DNA of 64,000 bases from Bacteroidia bacterium (GCA_030427245.1 JAUHXA010000013.1:1-64000), one strand, 5' to 3'; counted from the stretch's first letter, positions 26,727-36,308 are shown. Numbers and translations are program-made. Notes: generated from the letters alone by a model not told the origin.

Positions 26727-27511
26727 TTATCTGATATCTACCTTGCCTAATTCATTCCGCCCATAAAAAACGGGAAAATACATCTGCTCGACTTTCGTAG
26801 GATTGTATTTGGGCTTGTTGCAGACGATATAGCCTTGATACTCTCTGCTTCTGTGTTCTCTCTGGAAGAAAGTAAAGGTCTTGATTCTTCACCAAGCTCG
26901 CCTTGCAAAAAGTATGGATATTTGATGACTTTGCCTACTTTGGTCTGAAAAAAAGGTTTTTTTCTCGAATACCTGTAGGAATACAATTCTTTTACTTCGT
27001 AAAATACGGCTTCATCCAATGCCTTCAATACCAATAGACCTCTTTGTTTGCATTTGTGACATCGGTAGGTTTGTGTTTCAGTGTCAAAAGGAATAATTTT
27101 GTCATTATAAAAAACACTAGCATTTGGAATTAAAACACCCATTGAATCCACTACTCTTAGTGCGAATCCTTGTTGGAATCTCAGTATTTGAGCTGAAATA
27201 CTGTTGTAATCTTTGAGTTCAATATTAAGGTTTTCGCCATTTGCAGAAACTTTGAGGTAGTAACCTTTGAGTTCAATGTTTTTTGGAGAATATTCTTTGC
27301 AAGGAAAAGTTGTTACCCAACTGTGTAACAATGCTGTATCTGTGAGCAATTGCTTGCCTTTGAAAATCTGTTCGGCTTCTTGATTGGTAATTTTGTACCA
27401 AACTGCAATGTCACTTTGATTGAAGGGAGTAGGGGAGTTGTCTTGCGCCAACAGCGAATAGAATGGGCATAAACAAACGAGACAAAACAAAATTAGCGTT
27501 TTGACATTCAT
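26727..27511 (-). pseudogene. Secreted protein, probably frameshifted near its 3' end
   Basis: The first about 205 residues start with a clear signal peptide (MNVKTLILFCLVCLCPFYSL then LAQ) and include VVDSMGVLIPNASVFYNDKI and TQTYRCHKCKQRGLLVLKA, which look like the start of an MG2/alpha-2-macroglobulin-like secreted protein. Past about 26880 the annotated frame turns low-quality (LLSSRENTEAESIKAISSAT), while another frame reads TFFQREHRSREYQGYIVCNK and ends VFYGRNELGKVDIR at 26727. The total length fits a one-base loss. Such proteins are normally much longer, so it may also be truncated. Family assignment is tentative. Confidence 0.45.
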
Positions 27512-27725
27512 ACTTTTGTGTTTTGATTATTTGCCCCTGAATCCGCCTATAGACTCTGCAATATACTCTTTTTTTTAAAATATCTGTAATGCTTACTTTG
27601 ACTCCAACTATTGCCAAGGTTTGCACTATATCCTCTAAAAACTTTCCGCTACTGTGTTCAATTTCTAAATCAAGTGAGCAAAAAAAAGAAAAAATCTCTC
27701 AGTTTCTGGGTTTAAATTAAACTTC

Positions 27726-29015
27726 CTATGCCATCAACCTCTCAATATCCTCCATCTCAATCGGCAAAGCCTCGGTCAAATTGACATTGCCATTTTCGGT
27801 AATCAAGTAATCGTTTTCCAAGCGACAACCAATCCTTTCCTCTGCAATGTAAATGCCAGGCTCACAAGTCAACACCATTCCCGCTTCCAATGTGCGGCTA
27901 TACAAACCGACATCGTGAACATCCAAGCCAATGTGATGGGCAGTTCCGTGCATAAAATATTTTTTGTAAAGCGGTTTTTCGGGGTCTTGTTCCGCCACTT
28001 TTTGGGCATCTAACAAACCCAATTTGATAAGTTCGGCTTCAATCAAATTGGCCATGTTCTTTTCGTAATCTGCGTGAGCCACTCCCGCTTTTAGTAGTTT
28101 ACTCCCTTCCTTCAAACAGTGCAAAACAGAACGATAAACTTCCTTTTGTCTTTCAGAAAACTTACCATTGACGGGGAAACATCGGGTCGTATCGCTGTTG
28201 TAATTGGCGTAACACACTCCAAAATCCATCAACACCATATCACCATCTTTGCAGACCTCATTGTTGGTTTGATAGTGCAGCACACAAGCATTTTTGCCAG
28301 ATGCTATAATCGGTTTGAAGGCATGTCGGATTGCCCCTTCTTTCTGCAAATGATACATCAATTCTGCCTCCAATTCGTATTCCTTGATATTGGGGCGGCA
28401 AGTTTGAAGCACTTTTTTGAAGCCTTCCGAACTGATATCCGACGCTTTTTGCATCAACTGTACTTCTTCTGCTGATTTGATGGGGCGGAGGTGTCGAGTG
28501 ATTTTTGCAGCTCGGTAATAGTCGTGAAGCGGATACTTCTTTTTACACCAAGCAATCATCCTATCTTGTTGGGTTTCTTGGTTGTGTGTCACCCTTTTCA
28601 TGTGTTCGTTGTGACCCAAATAAAAAGCATCAGCTTCAAAAGCCATGTACTGCAAAACCATTTCAAAATCTTGAATCCATTCAACCCGCTTGATGCCCGA
28701 TATTTCGCTTGCCTCTTCTTTAGTCAATTTTTCACCATCCCATATTTTGATGAGTTCGCTGGTTTCTTTGATAAACAAGATTTCCCGATTCTCTTTTTTG
28801 TAGGCATCGGGATACAGCACCAGTAAGGTTTCTTCTTGATCGATGCCACATAAGTAAAAAAGGTCGTTGTTTTGGACGAAGCCCATCACATCGTCGGTAT
28901 TGGTGTGTTTGACATCATTTGAAGCGAGAATCGCAATAGAATTGGGTTTCATCTGTGCCGCAAAATTGGTGCGGTTGCGGATGAATAGGGGGTTGGGTAT
29001 TGGTGGGTATCGCAT
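27726..29015 (-). CDS. Xaa-Pro aminopeptidase (aminopeptidase P, M24B)
   Basis: 429 residues: an N-terminal creatinase-like domain, then the pita-bread fold with all metal ligands visible, MDFGVCYANYNSDTTRCF (two Asp), HGTAHHIGLDVHDVG (His), CEPGIYI (Glu) and RLENDYLIT (Glu). It removes N-terminal residues that precede proline. No signal peptide, so cytoplasmic. The start at 29015 may be a few codons early; the next in-frame Met (residue 22) also leaves the fold intact. Confidence 0.93.
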   Translation of the reverse strand: MRYPPIPNPLFIRNRTNFAAQMKPNSIAILASNDVKHTNTDDVMGFVQNNDLFYLCGIDQEETLLVLYPDAYKKENREILFIKETSELIKIWDGEKLTKEEASEISGIKRVEWIQDFEMVLQYMAFEADAFYLGHNEHMKRVTHNQETQQDRMIAWCKKKYPLHDYYRAAKITRHLRPIKSAEEVQLMQKASDISSEGFKKVLQTCRPNIKEYELEAELMYHLQKEGAIRHAFKPIIASGKNACVLHYQTNNEVCKDGDMVLMDFGVCYANYNSDTTRCFPVNGKFSERQKEVYRSVLHCLKEGSKLLKAGVAHADYEKNMANLIEAELIKLGLLDAQKVAEQDPEKPLYKKYFMHGTAHHIGLDVHDVGLYSRTLEAGMVLTCEPGIYIAEERIGCRLENDYLITENGNVNLTEALPIEMEDIERLMA

Positions 29016-29048
29016 ATTGGTTTTTTATGGCTTGAATGTAAGTAGATT

Positions 29049-29495
29049 TTATTCTTCATTTAGAGAATTGATGCCTTTTTCTTTAAGTGCAGCTAATCCC
29101 TCTTTCATGGCTCTAACTTGTTCTGGCGGATGTCCTTGCCAAATGCTTACTTCGCCAACGACCTTAAAAGGAAATTGGGAACGATAAGATTTTGTTGGAT
29201 TACCTGGGAATTTTTTGTCAGTTAAATCAGGGTCGTCTTCAATAAGTCCTGTTGGTTCTACCAAGTAAATTCTTTCTCTGCCTTCCCCAAAGGCAAGTTC
29301 CGCCCCCCAAATAGCGGCATCTAATGTGGCAGTCAGAAAAATATATTTCGCATTTTTTCTTTGTCCATAGTTTGAGCTGAATCCAACCTCGATAAAGTCC
29401 CCAATTTTTAGGTTCGCCTTTGTTCCGTGAAAGTATGTTTGAGAAAAAGGAGTTGGAGCAAAATGGCTGTTGTTCTTACTATTATTCTCCTCCAT
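29049..29495 (-). CDS. arr: Arr-type rifampin ADP-ribosyltransferase
   Basis: 148 residues, the size of the Arr family. Family blocks: FSQTYFHGTKANLKIGDFIE, IFLTATLDAAIWGAELAFGE, IYLVEPTGLIEDDPDLTDKKF and PGNPTKSYRSQFPFKVVGEV. The His, Tyr and Asp residues used for NAD+ binding and transfer (YFHGT and DDPDLT) are kept. Arr enzymes modify the ansa-chain hydroxyl of rifampin; environmental homologues are common and may have another natural substrate. It lies between the aminopeptidase and DUF2855 genes, all on the minus strand. Confidence 0.92.
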   Translation of the reverse strand: MEENNSKNNSHFAPTPFSQTYFHGTKANLKIGDFIEVGFSSNYGQRKNAKYIFLTATLDAAIWGAELAFGEGRERIYLVEPTGLIEDDPDLTDKKFPGNPTKSYRSQFPFKVVGEVSIWQGHPPEQVRAMKEGLAALKEKGINSLNEE

Positions 29496-29533
29496 TGTTA
29501 TTATTGATTTTTATTTTGAAAATTCACCAATTA

Positions 29534-30610
29534 TCAATCAATCACTACTACATACCCTTTCTTGGGATCCACTTTTCCGCCCAACATCTGCAAATACAAA
29601 GCTGCAAGAGCCTCTTTGTCTGTCACATATTCCAAGTCCAGCATTTTTTGACTGTCTTTCACAAAACCCATCAAAGCCGCATTGAGGAGGGAATTGGTTT
29701 TCTCCGCACCCCAATCTTGGTATTTTTGTTGGATATGCGTAGGCGCAAAAAAGAAAGCAGATTTCGGAACTTCTTTGAAGGCTTTTTCGGATTGCCAATC
29801 GGTCAAACCAACGAGGACAATGTTCTTCAAATGGTCGCCCAACAAGTCGTTGATGCCCTGCAAAAGAGCTGTATTTCCTGCAAAATCCACGATTGCAGCA
29901 GGGGAATGTGTCAGTTTGGAGGTGTAATCTTCGTAACTGATTACCGCATCGTAATAGCCTGTTGATTCTACAAATTCTACATTACGAGTGGACGTCAAAC
30001 CGATGATTTTTTGACCGTCCGCTTTTGCGTTTTCTTTCAGCATATAAGCCAAAGCCAACGCTGTCTTTGAAGAAGCGCTCGTCAAGATAACTTGCTCACC
30101 TTCAAAGAAATTGCTTTCCTTCAAATGGTGATAAATCAAAAAAGAAGTCGCAAATAGTGGTTTGATAATCGGAATGTAATCCGCTAATGACTCGTCAAAA
30201 CTTTGGTCGGCTGCTAATCGGGAGTAAAAGTTGTAAATCGGTGACAAAGGTCTGCGATGATCTACTACGTCAGAAAAACCATATTCACTGATTTTGCCCG
30301 CTTCGACCTTCAAATAATCCGCCATCGGAAAATACCCATAGCAGCGTTCGCCTACTTCAATGGCATCGTGCTTAGAATCAACTACTTCTGCAAAGCCCCA
30401 AACGGGTACAATGCCTAAATCTTTCTCTGTTGAAGGGAAAAAATTCCAATATTTTAGATTGAAACCACAAACGGCATAGGTAATGTTGTTGGTTGTCAAA
30501 GCGTATTTTTCGACTTTGAACAATATTTCACCATCCTTCAATTCGGGTTTGGAGTCGGCTGATTGTTGGACTTTATTGAGTTGGGTTTTGTGGACGAGTA
30601 AATGGGGCAT
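29534..30610 (-). CDS. DUF2855 family protein (quinone-oxidoreductase-like)
   Basis: 358 residues from the ATG at 30610. It reads as a degenerate medium-chain dehydrogenase: LFKVEKYALTTNNITYAVCG, PVWGFAEVVDSKHDAIEVGE, then a Rossmann-like half (FFEGEQVILTSASSKTALAL, IIGLTSTRNVEFVESTG, YYDAVISYEDY). This is the DUF2855 pattern. Reaction unknown. No zinc-binding site is obvious. Confidence 0.85.
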   Translation of the reverse strand: MPHLLVHKTQLNKVQQSADSKPELKDGEILFKVEKYALTTNNITYAVCGFNLKYWNFFPSTEKDLGIVPVWGFAEVVDSKHDAIEVGERCYGYFPMADYLKVEAGKISEYGFSDVVDHRRPLSPIYNFYSRLAADQSFDESLADYIPIIKPLFATSFLIYHHLKESNFFEGEQVILTSASSKTALALAYMLKENAKADGQKIIGLTSTRNVEFVESTGYYDAVISYEDYTSKLTHSPAAIVDFAGNTALLQGINDLLGDHLKNIVLVGLTDWQSEKAFKEVPKSAFFFAPTHIQQKYQDWGAEKTNSLLNAALMGFVKDSQKMLDLEYVTDKEALAALYLQMLGGKVDPKKGYVVVID

Positions 30611-30750
30611 ATAAGGGTAATTTTTTTGAGTTGTAAATTGAAAGATCAAAGTGTGAAGGTAGCGAGAATTTGAAAATTTTTATAGACAAAGTGTTTGCCT
30701 CAATATCTGGCCTTCTTTCGTACAAGATTCAAATGTTTATGGAAGCATAA

Positions 30751-30784
30751 AAAAAGCAGTTCAAAATTTTCTGAACTGCTTTTT
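30751..30784. terminator. Bidirectional intrinsic terminator
   Basis: AAAAAGCAGTTCA (30751-30763) pairs perfectly with TGAACTGCTTTTT (30772-30784). It lies 30 bp past the stop of the small basic gene and upstream of the DUF2855 gene. Confidence 0.88.
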
Positions 30785-30814
30785 ATCGTTTTTCTGGTGA
30801 AGAAAAACGCCCCG

Positions 30815-30949
30815 CTAATACTCACTGCTATCACTATTTTTGGATTTGCGTTTAGCCTTTTTCTCAGCTCTTTTCTCCTTCAATGTTTTTGTAGGCTCTT
30901 TCTTCACTGCTTTTTTTTGCAGGTTCTTATCTTTATTAATCTTAGCCAT
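30815..30949 (-). CDS. Small very basic protein, 44 aa
   Basis: ATG at 30949, stop TAG at 30815. The protein starts MAKINKDKNLQKKAVKKEP and ends in RKSKNSDSSEY; about 40% is Lys or Arg. Similar Lys-rich micro-proteins are common in Bacteroidota genomes without assigned function; RNA or DNA binding is possible. The coding frame is clean, and a perfect terminator follows. The opposite strand has a longer frame over the same bases, but it has a poor composition. Confidence 0.6.
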   Translation of the reverse strand: MAKINKDKNLQKKAVKKEPTKTLKEKRAEKKAKRKSKNSDSSEY

Positions 30950-31016
30950 TGTATTAAAAATTTATGAAAATGAATAAATAATCAAAAGCCAAAGTTACGC
31001 TTATTCTTTAAATCCA

Positions 31017-31997
31017 TCAAATATCTGCAAAAACATACAGCCCAACTTGCTTGCGCCCGACTCTTTTGGCAGTTTTGATTGAAGCTTGATTTTGGTAGTG
31101 AATCGTTCCATAGAGCATTTCATCACCCACAATAGAAAGTTTTTCGATGAGGTGTCTTTGAACTGCGGGTGCAAGGTGTTTGCCTCTAAATTCGGGCAAT
31201 AGGTATTCCTCATATACTTCATATCCTTCCAAAAATAGTGCTTTGGCTTTACAAACCCCGATGATTCCAGCCCATTTTCCTTCAATGAAAACCTCAAACA
31301 GCGACTCATTGTCTATCATGTTCTGCAAACTTTCTTTGGATTCAACGCTTGCCATTTCTTCAAAAAATGGATTGGCTTGATACATCTCTTGGTAAGAATT
31401 GAAGTAAAGGTCGTACCAATCCAACGAAGATGCTACTTGGAGTTGCACTTTCTCAAAGTTTGCAGGTTTGGGGGCTTTTTTCAAGTCGGAAAGAAAATGG
31501 GTATAATAACCCAAATCTCCTTCAATTCCTTCATGGTTGGTTATCAAATCTGACTTGTCTTTTGTGCTAAACCAACGAAATCGCTTTGGGGCAAATAGGG
31601 CATATTCCTGCTTCAAAAATGCGCCCAATTGCTGAATATCTGCAATGCGTACTAAATCAAAGTCTTTGTGCATCAAAAATACGGCGGGCTTGGACAAATC
31701 ACCTCCAATAAATCGTATAGACGTAACGACTTCTCCAAAGGGTGTGGTCAATGTACGGTAAAGGTAATCGCTGATTTTTGCGTCTTTTATACCACAGTAG
31801 TCAGCGATTTTTTTTGCCTGCTTTCTATCGCTGCAATAACGCCAACTTTCTTCTACAAAAACATTCAGGCGGTTTTGAATGACGTTTTTACCTAGTTTTT
31901 GGGTGACAAAAATAGGGCAATGATTGGTTTCGATTGGAAGCCATTTTTGGAGGAATTGGGATTTTGTGGTGTTCAAATTATTTTTTATTCTTTCCAA
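31017..31997 (-). CDS. GNAT-type acetyltransferase-like protein
   Basis: 326 residues. The C-terminal about 120 residues have the GNAT fold: FEVFIEGKWAGIIGVC, YEVYEEYLLPEFRGKHLAPA (Q/RxxGxA-like acetyl-CoA loop), AVQRHLIEKLS and the late YGTIHYQNQASIKTAKRVGR. The N-terminal 180 residues are not recognised. Substrate unknown. Confidence 0.7.
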   Translation of the reverse strand: MERIKNNLNTTKSQFLQKWLPIETNHCPIFVTQKLGKNVIQNRLNVFVEESWRYCSDRKQAKKIADYCGIKDAKISDYLYRTLTTPFGEVVTSIRFIGGDLSKPAVFLMHKDFDLVRIADIQQLGAFLKQEYALFAPKRFRWFSTKDKSDLITNHEGIEGDLGYYTHFLSDLKKAPKPANFEKVQLQVASSLDWYDLYFNSYQEMYQANPFFEEMASVESKESLQNMIDNESLFEVFIEGKWAGIIGVCKAKALFLEGYEVYEEYLLPEFRGKHLAPAVQRHLIEKLSIVGDEMLYGTIHYQNQASIKTAKRVGRKQVGLYVFADI

Positions 31998-32177
31998 TCT
32001 TGAAGTTGTTCAAGATATAAATTTGATAGTTTCTTGATTGATTTGCGTATAAATATCCTTAGATTTTGAAGAAAGGTTCATATTATTTTTTTTATATTAA
32101 CTGAAATTAAAAAGAATGTCTGCTCTCTTAGTCAATGTCGAACAAGGGCGACTGCTCAATTTTCAGGTTACTTTGTT

Positions 32178-32360
32178 TTAAAAATGAAGTTTCATTCCTT
32201 CATGAGATGCTTTGAATCCAAGTTTTTCATAAAATTTTAATGCATCAGGTCGTTTTTTATCAGTTGTCAGTTGAATTAAATGTGCTCCTTTTTTTTCTAG
32301 TCGATCAATACCTCCTTCATTGAACATGTCATAGCTGTGAATAAAACTATATTCAATTGT
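32178..32360 (-). pseudogene. GNAT acetyltransferase, C-terminal remnant
   Basis: A minus-strand frame ending at 32178 encodes AHLIQLTTDKKRPDALKFYE then KLGFKASHEGMKLHF, the characteristic end of a common GNAT subfamily. The upstream part of the domain is missing: the frame enters through NEGGIDRLEKKG and no N-terminal half is present before the next gene. Confidence 0.7.
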
Positions 32361-32361
32361 G

Positions 32362-32727
32362 TCATTCCTTCTCTTCTGTTAGTTCCCAAAAAGTATCCCT
32401 TTTATTCTCCTCGACTCTATCCAAACAAGGAAAATCTTTTTCCACCAAAATATGTGGATGTCCAACACTTGCCGCTACTTCCATACCAATCTCATTGGAA
32501 TTCATCCATTGATGGGCTTGTGAAACAGGGAGATAGACCTGTAATTCGCAATTTTGAAACTCGGCAGTAACCTCCTCAACTTCTTCTCTAATTGCCAAGG
32601 AAAAGACAAAAGCAACGCCCATTCCAAAACCAATGCTTTCCGAAATCATCCCTTTTTCCTTCAACTGTTCGAGGTCGGATTTTCTGACTCTCAATCGAAT
32701 ACTATCTTGAACACACCGTAATTTCAT
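32362..32727 (-). CDS. DUF7009-like protein
   Basis: 121 residues beginning MKLRCVQDSIRLRVRKSDLE, then FQNCELQVYLPVSQAHQWMN and VEKDFPCLDRVEENKRDTF. The N-terminal K(L/I)RxxxxSIRLR start is typical of this small conserved family. Function unknown. It abuts a GNAT remnant. Confidence 0.65.
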   Translation of the reverse strand: MKLRCVQDSIRLRVRKSDLEQLKEKGMISESIGFGMGVAFVFSLAIREEVEEVTAEFQNCELQVYLPVSQAHQWMNSNEIGMEVAASVGHPHILVEKDFPCLDRVEENKRDTFWELTEEKE

Positions 32728-32965
32728 AGAATATATATTGAAGTGACTTTGAGCAAGGCAGCAGAAATGCGAGAAGCTATGTATTCATCAGCTGAAAATC
32801 AATCTTTTAAAAATGAGTAGATAAAATCAATAAACAATTGATTTATCCCTTTTTACATCCCATCTCCCGCTTCTCGCTTCTTTCCTCCAAAGCCTAAAAG
32901 TGAATAATGGTTACAAAATTAGTTATTTTTGATTTTTATTCTCAATTAAATTTTCATTCATTACC

Positions 32966-33799
32966 ATGACCTATTCAACCCTCATCACTGCATTGCAGCT
33001 GCAAGAACATCTTGACCACAATAACTGGGTGATAGTAGATTGCCGATTTTCTTTGGCAGATACAGAAGCAGGCCGAAACGACTACTTCAAAAGCCACATT
33101 CCCAATGCCATTTATGCCCATTTAGACAGGGATTTGTCTGCGCCTATAGTCCTCCAAAAAACAGGTCGGCATCCGTTACCAAGCATAGAAAAGACTGTTG
33201 AATTGTTCTCCAGTTGGGGAATTGATAGTGAAACACAAGTGGTGGTATATGACGATAAGGGAGGAGGAATTGCAGCTCGACTTTGGTGGATGCTCCAATA
33301 TTTAGGTCATGAAAAAGTGGCGGCTTTGGATGGTGGATGGCAGCATTGGACGGCAATGAATTATCCTTTGTCGGCTGAAGTTCCCATTCCTATTCACCGA
33401 CATTTTGTAGCTCAACCACAGGAAGATAGGTTGGTAAATCGGCAATTTGTGGAAGGAATGATTGAAGGGAAAAAGGAGTGTGGAGTGCTGATAGATTCAA
33501 GAGCTGCTGAACGTTATAGGGGAGAGGTCGAGCCGATTGACTTCAAGGCAGGACATATTCCAAGTGCGGTTAATTTGCCTTTTTCAGAGAATCTGGGATT
33601 GGATGGATTGTTTTTATCCAAAGAGCAGTTGAAGCAAAGATTTGAAAAGGTGAAAGCCGATACACCCATCGAAGAAATGGTTTTTTATTGTGGTTCGGGT
33701 GTAACGGCTTGTCACAACTTATTGGCATTGAAACATGCAGGCTTGGGTGAAGGGAAATTGTATGTGGGGTCTTGGAGTGAGTGGATTAACTATCACTGA
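32966..33799 (+). CDS. Two-domain sulfurtransferase (rhodanese / mercaptopyruvate type)
   Basis: 277 residues with two rhodanese domains. The first (VIVDCRFSLADTEAGRNDY, VVVYDDKGGGIAARLWWML) lacks a catalytic Cys; the second carries it in FYCGSGVTACHNLLAL after DSRAAERYRGEVEPID. The CGSGVTA loop favours a 3-mercaptopyruvate-type or thiosulfate sulfurtransferase of the SseA group. Cytoplasmic. A TATTTTTG box lies at 32924-32931. Confidence 0.92.
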   Translation: MTYSTLITALQLQEHLDHNNWVIVDCRFSLADTEAGRNDYFKSHIPNAIYAHLDRDLSAPIVLQKTGRHPLPSIEKTVELFSSWGIDSETQVVVYDDKGGGIAARLWWMLQYLGHEKVAALDGGWQHWTAMNYPLSAEVPIPIHRHFVAQPQEDRLVNRQFVEGMIEGKKECGVLIDSRAAERYRGEVEPIDFKAGHIPSAVNLPFSENLGLDGLFLSKEQLKQRFEKVKADTPIEEMVFYCGSGVTACHNLLALKHAGLGEGKLYVGSWSEWINYH

Positions 33800-33873
33800 T
33801 GGAATTTTAGAAGTCAGAAATCGAGAGGAAAAATACATCTCGCCTCCCGCTTCTCTGCTCTCTCGTCCAAAGT

Positions 33874-34521
33874 CTAAACTACTTCCTTGTATCTCAAGTA
33901 AGAATAGACAATGGGCACCAATCCGATAGTAGCAGCATAAATCGAAAAAGCAACGACAAATGCCGTTCCTGTGACGAAAAAACTCAACAACAACATCACA
34001 ATCGAACCAATGACCCACAACTTGCCGCCAAAACGATGAGTCTTGATCCAGACTTCTTCATTTTCCAAAGTCCAAGGTGTGCGAATACCCATGAAATAGT
34101 TGGGGCGAAGTTTCCCTAAATAATTACCAATCAACAAGAATAGGCCAATCAGTAGATACATTATCCAGTTTGTACTGTTGTCAATCATGCCCAAAATGGT
34201 CAGCAATAGTATGCAGAAAATCAAGAAAAACAAGCCTACCATAACGCTGACTAAAACATGATAGGTCTTTCCAAATTGCTCAATTTTCTTTTTGGGGTCA
34301 ATTTTGGGAATCGCCAAAAACAATAGAAAAACGGCAATATTCACCACTGGCAAAATGAATATGCTCCATCTGCTGCCAAAGCTGTCTGCTTCTCCATGAA
34401 TATTCCAATGCGTTGGAATAGTTTCGGGGATTTGTCCCCAAAAGAAAGCAATCATCAAGAAGGGCAAAGTCAATAATAGAAGGTTCAAAAGATGGTTTTT
34501 CAAAAAGTTATTGGAGTTCAT
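33874..34521 (-). CDS. SdpI/DUF1648 family membrane protein
   Basis: 215 residues with about six membrane helices. The N-terminal DUF1648 (PFLMIAFFWGQIPETIPTHWNIHGEADSFGS) and the SdpI part (LGKLRPNYFMGIRTPWTLEN then EVWIKTHRFGGKLWVIGS) are clear. In Bacillus SdpI is an immunity protein that also sequesters the repressor SdpR; here its gene follows an SdpR-like gene by one base, so it is the same two-gene arrangement. Confidence 0.9.
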   Translation of the reverse strand: MNSNNFLKNHLLNLLLLTLPFLMIAFFWGQIPETIPTHWNIHGEADSFGSRWSIFILPVVNIAVFLLFLAIPKIDPKKKIEQFGKTYHVLVSVMVGLFFLIFCILLLTILGMIDNSTNWIMYLLIGLFLLIGNYLGKLRPNYFMGIRTPWTLENEEVWIKTHRFGGKLWVIGSIVMLLLSFFVTGTAFVVAFSIYAATIGLVPIVYSYLRYKEVV

Positions 34522-34522
34522 A

Positions 34523-34813
34523 TTAGAGGATTTTTTTGGTTGATAATTTATTTTTGTCTTTGTTCACCAATTCCATGAGCCATTTTACGGTATCTTCCAA
34601 TACGGAGGTGCTGAGGGAATAGGTGACGTACTGTCCTTTTTTGATGCCGATAACCAAGTCAGCACGTTTCAATAAGTCGAGATGGTACGAAATGCTTGGT
34701 TTACTCATATCAAAAGCGTCAGCTATTTCTCCGGCTGTCAAATCTTTTTCTTTGAGCATTTCTAAGATTTGCCGCCTCGTTGAGTCGTCTAATGCCTTGA
34801 AAAGTGCTGTCAT
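34523..34813 (-). CDS. ArsR/SdpR-type winged-helix autorepressor
   Basis: 96 residues from the ATG at 34813. It opens MTALFKALDDSTRRQILEML, then the recognition helices AGEIADAFDMSKPSISYHLD and the wing LVIGIKKGQYVTYSL. This matches SdpR-type repressors, which lack the metal-binding Cys of ArsR. It is the first gene of a two-gene operon with the SdpI-like gene and probably autoregulated. Confidence 0.9.
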   Translation of the reverse strand: MTALFKALDDSTRRQILEMLKEKDLTAGEIADAFDMSKPSISYHLDLLKRADLVIGIKKGQYVTYSLSTSVLEDTVKWLMELVNKDKNKLSTKKIL

Positions 34814-35020
34814 GTCAGTTTCGAGTTCAATATTTAGGTAATTAGATAAATGTCTAATTATTATACAGACGACATAACTTAAAAGTTCCATTGAAGGAAA
34901 AAAACTTTTGATGTTTGGAGTTAAAGAATTGAAGTTCTGTGAAATGAGTGATTTTATTTTGGAGAGAAAAACTTCAAAAGTCTATAACTCTTTATTTCTA
35001 TTCAGAACCTTTTTTCTTTG

Positions 35021-35028
35021 TACTTTTG
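35021..35028 (+). promoter_or_regulatory. TAnnTTTG-type promoter box of endonuclease I gene
   Basis: TACTTTTG exactly matches the Bacteroidota -7 consensus, 51 bases before the start codon at 35079. Confidence 0.4.
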
Positions 35029-35078
35029 TTTTCATCCATATTAATACTTTAGCAATACCGCAATAAAACAATATACCC

Positions 35079-36122
35079 ATGAAATACTTTTTTTTTCTCC
35101 TTGTGCTATGGACTTCAATCGCTTTGCAAGCCCAAGAATTCATTGAGCCCTGCAAATATGGGCAATCATTAATTGATGCTTTACAGACAGCCTACACACC
35201 CAATAATCCTTTGGGCTACGGCCCAGGTAGAGACATTTTATATTCCACGATTGACAATGATGGTTTGGAATTGTCCTGTATATACACCGATTTTACGGTG
35301 ACACTCGATCCCAACGAAGACCCAAGTGTTTCGGCTTTTTCTGGTGGTATAAATGCAGAGCATGTCTATCCACAATCTTTGGGGGCAGGAGACGAACCTG
35401 CAAGGAGTGATTTGCACAATATTTTTCCTTCTAAAGTGAATGTCAACGAGTCGAGAGGCAGTTGTCCATTTGGAGAAATTGTAGATAGTGACACTGAAAA
35501 GTGGTTTTATTTGAACACTCAATTGAGTAGTATTCCTACTTCTAATATAGATTTTTACAGCGAAAAAGACGAAGAAGATTGTGTGTTTGAACCCAGAGAA
35601 GACTCCAAAGGCAACATTGCCAGAGCCGTTTTTTACTTTTATGCCATTTACCAGTCGATTGCAGACGACAATTTTTTTCACCTTCAAAAAGAGGTTTTAC
35701 TGCAATGGCACTTTGCCGACCCTGCAGACGAAGCCGAACTTCGACGAAACAATTTAATTGCAGCCGAACAGGGAAATGAGAATCCCTTTATAAGTGATGC
35801 TACTTTAGCACAACGAGCTTTTTTTGAAGCCGATGGTTCGTTTCCTGAAGGAGATTCTAATTGTTTGACGACTGATATTGAAGAATGGACTGATACAAAT
35901 TGGGTACAGATTGTTTCCAATTTGGTGCAAGACGAGGTAATAATTGAAGCGACAAAAAGTATAGAGAACGTTGTATTGTTGGATATTCATGGTAGAATGA
36001 TTCGACAAGGAGTATTGCATTTTGAAACCCGATTGCAGGTAAGTGATTTACCCGAAGGGCTGTATTTTTTACAGGTGTATTCGGGAGATTCGATAGAGGT
36101 TTTTAGGCTTTATAAAGAGTAA
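35079..36122 (+). CDS. Secreted endonuclease I with T9SS sorting tail
   Basis: 347 residues. Signal peptide MKYFFFLLVLWTSIALQA then Q. The EndA/NucM fold is shown by NAEHVYPQSLGAGDEPARSD, LHNIFPSKVNVNESRG (the ExHxxP and N of the metal site) and ARAVFYFYAIYQ. After about residue 270 comes a T9SS type A tail (VLLDIHGRMIRQGVL, LPEGLYFLQVY). It would be released or anchored outside to degrade environmental DNA for nutrients. Confidence 0.92.
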   Translation: MKYFFFLLVLWTSIALQAQEFIEPCKYGQSLIDALQTAYTPNNPLGYGPGRDILYSTIDNDGLELSCIYTDFTVTLDPNEDPSVSAFSGGINAEHVYPQSLGAGDEPARSDLHNIFPSKVNVNESRGSCPFGEIVDSDTEKWFYLNTQLSSIPTSNIDFYSEKDEEDCVFEPREDSKGNIARAVFYFYAIYQSIADDNFFHLQKEVLLQWHFADPADEAELRRNNLIAAEQGNENPFISDATLAQRAFFEADGSFPEGDSNCLTTDIEEWTDTNWVQIVSNLVQDEVIIEATKSIENVVLLDIHGRMIRQGVLHFETRLQVSDLPEGLYFLQVYSGDSIEVFRLYKE

Positions 36123-36207
36123 GTTTATTGACCCCCTTAGAAGAAGTCATTAGAGAATAAAAGGATTTGGATTATTTTTAGTACACTTGCATCCAACCAA
36201 TAAAAAA

Positions 36208-36246
36208 ACAGCAATCCTCACTTTCAAAGAAAATCAGAATTGCTGC
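36208..36246. terminator. Probable bidirectional terminator
   Basis: CAGCAAT near 36210 pairs with ATTGCTG near 36239, flanked by A and T runs, between convergent genes. Confidence 0.45.
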
Positions 36247-36308
36247 TTTATTGTTCATCTGTTTATCAATTGCTTACTCGATTAAAGGACTTACACATTG
36301 CCACTCGA

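Noticed and set aside
30695-30967. Plus-strand frame rich in Phe and Leu
   Set aside because: It is antisense to the 44-aa Lys-rich gene and its hydrophobic character is only the complement of Lys codons, and it crosses a perfect terminator.
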